A program made the position numbers and the translations under genes. 64,000 nucleotides of DNA from Dasypus novemcinctus (lineage: Eukaryota > Chordata > Mammalia > Cingulata > Dasypodidae). Within the stretch, counting starts at the first letter, position 1. Each line of letters opens with the position of its first letter. Below the pieces are notes generated by a model, which saw only the letters and a list, made by a program, of their open reading frames with translations, did no database searches and was not told the DNA's origin. Of this stretch, positions 60,697 through 64,000 are shown piece by piece. Location: the NCBI RefSeq assembly GCF_030445035.2, contig NC_080694.1:68525147-68589146 (forward strand), given 5' to 3'.

Positions 60697-60702
60697 ATAG
60701 AT

Positions 60703-61570
60703 TAATACTTATACCAAAACTCATTACACGGTGATAACTAATTCCAAAAGAAAGCAATGTAATAAGAGTGGATCTTTAACATTTTTGCAAATCTTGCTTA
60801 GCTGTCTCAATAGAGTATCCCTGGAAGTACAAATCATATTCAATCTGTTATTTGGGTTTGAACCAAAAATTCTACCTCACATATAAATGTTGTTGGAAAA
60901 GAGAGGAGTATTTTGAATAGCCTTTTCAGGGGGGATTGGGGGGAATACTATACTAAAAAGCACACAAGTGGTAGTTTCTAAAGGTGAGTTGCAGTCTGAA
61001 ATCTTATTGTTGAAAATTTCATCTTGTGACATAAAATCCTTGGGTCTGTCTTTGCACATTGAAAGGTTCTTGTACTACTGAATGAAGATTTTTAAAGTAG
61101 CCCATTGGCCCACTGAGTTATGTAGATTTTCCAGTATGGACACACTTCATTACATATTTCCAAAAGGTGATACTTGTTAAAATTAACAGATCCCACCAGA
61201 AAATGTGTAAGTATTGGAAAGCTGTCAAGCTTAGGGTGATGGATACAAGTTTTCCAAACTTCTAATTTTCACTTGAGAGCTTATATTTTATCATTGGCTC
61301 AAGCCACAGAGATAAAATATTTCAAATTACATTTCTGATAAAGGATTTCTCCCCCAAATATGTAAAGAACTCTTAAAACTGAACAGTAAGAAAACAATCC
61401 CATATTTAAAATGAGTTTAAGCCTGAACAGATGTCTTACAAAAGAAGATACACAGGTGCCAAATAAGCACATAAAAACAATCTCAGCATCATTTGTCATT
61501 AGGGACATGCAGATGAAAACCACATGAGATGCCCCTGCACATACTTGTTAGAATGGCTAAATTAGAAAAC
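60703..61570. repeat. Upstream flank of class I unit C, distal part
   Basis: Continues the unit C flank on the far side of the provirus and matches unit A from about 40811 to 41680, including the L1-like AGAATGGCTAAA end. It then meets unrelated sequence holding the MARCKSL1 retropseudogene. Confidence 0.75.
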
Positions 61571-61771
61571 AAACAGGTTCCGGCACAAAGCAGAGTGGTG
61601 GTGGGTGCTGCCAGTGAGTGGGCGCTGAGCCGGGGTGTAGCTGCATTCCCCCCGGCAGCCTTCTCCTTCAGATGCAAGCCCCTTGCTTCTGTCCACCCTG
61701 CAATCCCACCAAACTCTCCCCTGAGGCTCTAGCCTGGGGTGGCTCCAGGGACCCCCCAGAAGACTCCCAGC

Positions 61772-62344
61772 ATGGGCAGCTAGAGCTCCAAGGTCCCCCA
61801 GGGTGAGGTGAAGGCCGAGGAAGCAGCAGGCACTTCCCCCACCAAGGCCAGCAGACAAGAGAACGGCCACATTAGAAGCACTGGAGACTTATGCTCCAAG
61901 TGTGAAGGGGGGTCGTCCCCTGTGAACGGAACATATGAGGCAGCCGGGGCCACCTACGATGCCATCAAGCCAGCACTCCCCAGCCAGGGCACTGAGGCCA
62001 AGGGGCAGGCTCCCCCCAAGGAGACCCCCAAGGAAAAGAAGAAATTCTTTCAAGAAGACTTTCAAATTGAATGGCCTGTCCTTCAAGAGAAATCAGAATG
62101 AGGGAAGGGTGATTGCTCTGCCTCCTCCCCACAGAGGAAGAGTGGGAGCTGGGGGAGATGGGTGTCTGCAGCCTCAAAGGCTCTGCCCAGGAGGGGATGG
62201 CTGTTGCTGCCCCAGGGCAAGGGGCACAGGCTAGTTTTGCCTCCAAGGGAGGACACACAGAAGAGGCAGGGCCCCAGGCTGCAGAGCCCCCAAATGCCCC
62301 CACCAGAGAGTGGCCCCATACCTGTAAGGGAGCAGAATGAGTAG
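61772..62344 (+). pseudogene. MARCKSL1P: MARCKSL1 processed pseudogene
   Basis: An intronless copy of MARCKS-like 1, a myristoylated, calmodulin- and actin-regulating membrane protein. The start reads MGS, then a stop where the parent has Gln, then SSK...; AEEAAG, QENGH, PVNGT, EAAGAT and PPKETPK match the parent closely. The basic effector domain is split by a frameshift: one frame gives KETPKEKKKFFQED, another gives FKKTFKLNGLSFKRN. A further shift gives the acidic C-terminus, ending EQNE and TAG at 62342-62344, as in the parent. The 5' leader (from about 61580) and 3'UTR-like sequence (to about 62700) are also present. No intron, promoter or intact frame, so it is a dead retrocopy at the edge of class I unit C. 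Confidence 0.92.
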
Positions 62345-62700
62345 CTGGATTGGGGGCAGGTGAGCGAGCTCTAAGCTGCAAAAACTGTGCTGTCCAGTTA
62401 GGTTACTGAAGTGAAATGCTGCTGGCCTGGCCCTGCCTCCTTTTCTGCCTCCACCCAGAAAGCATCTGCTGGTTTTATCCCCTGATTCTTTTCCATGTAG
62501 GTTTTGTTTATCCTGCTCCCCGAATTCCTGAGCCAGAAGCGGGGTGCCTGCACTCACAAACCCTAAGCATCCAGCCTTTCCCCTACTGTTGAATTTTTAG
62601 TCTCTTCTGCTGTGCTTAGTGGGCCCTGTGCCAAAGAGGACACTGCCCCTGTCTACATTTCCATAAATGTCTTAATACTCAAGCTCAAACCTCCAGCTTG
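62345..62700 (+). other. 3'UTR-derived part of the MARCKSL1 retrocopy
   Basis: The sequence continues without repeats after the pseudogene stop and ends near ATAAATGTCTTAATACTC. It is most simply the parent transcript's 3'UTR; the end of the retrocopy is not marked by a clear poly(A) tract. Confidence 0.5.
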
Positions 62701-62814
62701 TAAATCAACTGTGTTTTTTTGACTTGGTAAGCACATATTAGGCTTTGGGGGTGGAAGGGGAGGTCTGTAATGTGAAACAACTTCTTTTTTTTTTTTTTCA
62801 ATGAAGGGCCCAGG

Positions 62815-63135
62815 AGAAGCTGGCTGAAGTAGAGATGGGAATTCTCTTCTGATTGCTGAAGTCATCCCTTCTCCTTTTAAGACCTTCAATTGATTGATGA
62901 GACATCACTCATTGCCGAAGGCAATCTCCTCAGTTGATTGTCATTCATTAGCCAGAAATGCAACCAACTCACGATGATTAAAGTCCATGAAATGCCCCTC
63001 TTTACGATTATCCCAGTTCAATGGAATTGTTGTGTCTCTTGGTGAATGCACACCTCCTCTCAGAACTAAGTCTTGTAGACCAGCAGAGCCTAAGTTGGCA
63101 GGGACAGAAAGCAAATTTTTCCTAGCGGATCACTA
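62815..63135 (+). repeat. Dispersed repeat, relative of 25500-25870
   Basis: Shares GAGATGGGAATTCTCT, AAGGCAATCTCCTCAG and GATTAAAGTCCATG wording with the 25.5-kb repeat; preceded by a T14 run. Family uncertain. Confidence 0.5.
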
Positions 63136-63139
63136 GGGA

Positions 63140-64000
63140 TAATAATGGGTGGTGCCCTCCCATTTCCAACCCTTGATTCCTGGCCCCACAAATCCTGGCT
63201 ATGGGAGAAACAGCACCAGAGAGCGGATGCTGATTTAGAGCATACACAGCCTCCTGCAGAACATTGCTTCAGCCCAGCAAGGTATTGCCATCTAGTTGGC
63301 ACCATAATTGAGTTTTCAAAAGGTCATTGCTTCAGAATGATGGGAAAGAGGATATGACCAGTGAATCCCATGAGGACATGCCCATTCCCACATGCCATTT
63401 GCTGTGAAATGGATTCCTTAACCAGAAGCATTGCTGTGTGAAATTCCATGGTGATGGATAAGACATTTGCTAAGCCCATTGTTGGTAGTTTTGGAAAAAA
63501 CCATCACATGCAGGGAAAGCAAACCCATATCCAGAGTATGTGTCTATTCCAGTTACAACAAATCACTGTCCCTTCCATAATGGAAGAGGTCCTATGTAAT
63601 CCACATACCACCAGGTAGTAGGCTGGTCACCTCAGGAAAGGGAGCCATATGGGGCTCTGATTGTGGGTCCCTGCTGCTGGCAGATTGGGCAATCAGCAGT
63701 GTCTGCAGCCATGTCAGCCTTGGTGAGGGGAAGTCCATGTTGCTGAGCCCATGCATAAGCCCCATCCCTCCTTCCATGGCCAATTTGTTCATGAGCCCTT
63801 TGTGCAATGACAAGAGTGGCTGAGGAAGAGACTGAATGCTTTCACAGAAGAGGTCATCTCATCCACTCGATTATTAAAATCTTCCTTTAGGGAGTGTGCA
63901 TAGCTCAGTAGTTGAGCACTGGCTTTGCATTAATTGGGTCTCAGGTTCAATCCTAGCACCTCCTAAAAAAAACTTCCTATGGTGACCATTCACGTGGGAC
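63140..64000 (-). mobile_element. ERVL-like (class III) internal pol remnant, fossil
   Basis: The sequence resembles the antisense strand of mammalian ERVL internal pol DNA, recognised by passages such as GCTGGCAGATTGGGCA and CCCATTCACGTGGGAC-like wording. It is interrupted by a DAS SINE (63893-63967) and runs off the window. It is ancient and broken; no full gene is present here. The family is assigned from memory of the consensus. Confidence 0.55.
63893..63970 (+). mobile_element. DAS-type SINE inside an ERVL-like fossil
   Basis: Head GTGCATAGCTCAGTAGTTGAG, B box CAGGTTCAATCC, then A8. The host element resumes right after the tail. Confidence 0.85.

Overview
This is nuclear DNA of a xenarthran mammal, almost certainly an armadillo close to Dasypus. 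At least fourteen tRNA-headed DAS-type SINEs (a family known from armadillos) lie on both strands, along with L1 remains, class II and ERVL-like retroviral fossils, MIR relics and a U6 pseudogene. The locus is part of the MHC class I region. It is not prokaryotic: there are no operons and no CRISPR array, and nearly all long open frames are chance frames in repeats or GC-rich DNA.

One class I heavy-chain gene looks whole (minus strand, 37582-40380, eight coding exons, 359 codons). It keeps the usual exon plan, splice sites, N-glycosylation site, immunoglobulin-fold cysteines, membrane segment and cytoplasmic tail, and an upstream region with a kappaB site, an ISRE and an SXY-like module. Several residues that normally hold peptide ends are changed (K146E, Y159D, Y171F), so a non-classical or unusual ligand-binding role is likely. 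Two decayed relatives follow on the same strand: a truncated pseudogene (48135-49044, exons 1-3) and a relic with only promoter and exon 1 (54794-55060). Each carries matching upstream flank, so they look like tandem units A (about 37.2-42.2 kb), B (48.1-54.7 kb) and C (54.75-61.57 kb). Unit C holds a broken betaretrovirus-like provirus (55297-60696); unit A shows the matching empty site.

Layout: 1-5 kb old L1 material and one arm of an inverted duplication (1 to about 2090, partner about 44260-46195). 5-15 kb is mostly unassigned single-copy DNA with a U6 pseudogene (about 9.8 kb), a TRIM-like coiled-coil exon relic (about 12.5 kb) and a 1.1-kb duplicon (12.6-13.7 kb, copied at 47.0-48.1 kb). 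15-19 kb holds L1 3' segments, a long DAS SINE and a purine tract. 19.4-25.05 kb has three CpG-rich blocks without an identified gene. 25.2-33.5 kb is one ancient minus-strand L1 split by nested insertions, including two solo LTRs. 33.6-37.2 kb is L1 material and class I 3' flank. 37.2-61.6 kb is the class I array. 61.7-62.4 kb is a MARCKSL1 retropseudogene, and the window ends in an ERVL-like fossil.

Only the class I gene is likely to make a protein. It would act at the cell surface with beta-2-microglobulin and be inducible by interferon and NF-kappaB, judged from its promoter. The rest records duplication, truncation and retroelement insertion around it. I found no new enzymatic or defence system. 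The most informative points are the altered groove of the intact gene, the junction that truncates the second gene, and the mosaic of inverted and direct duplications.
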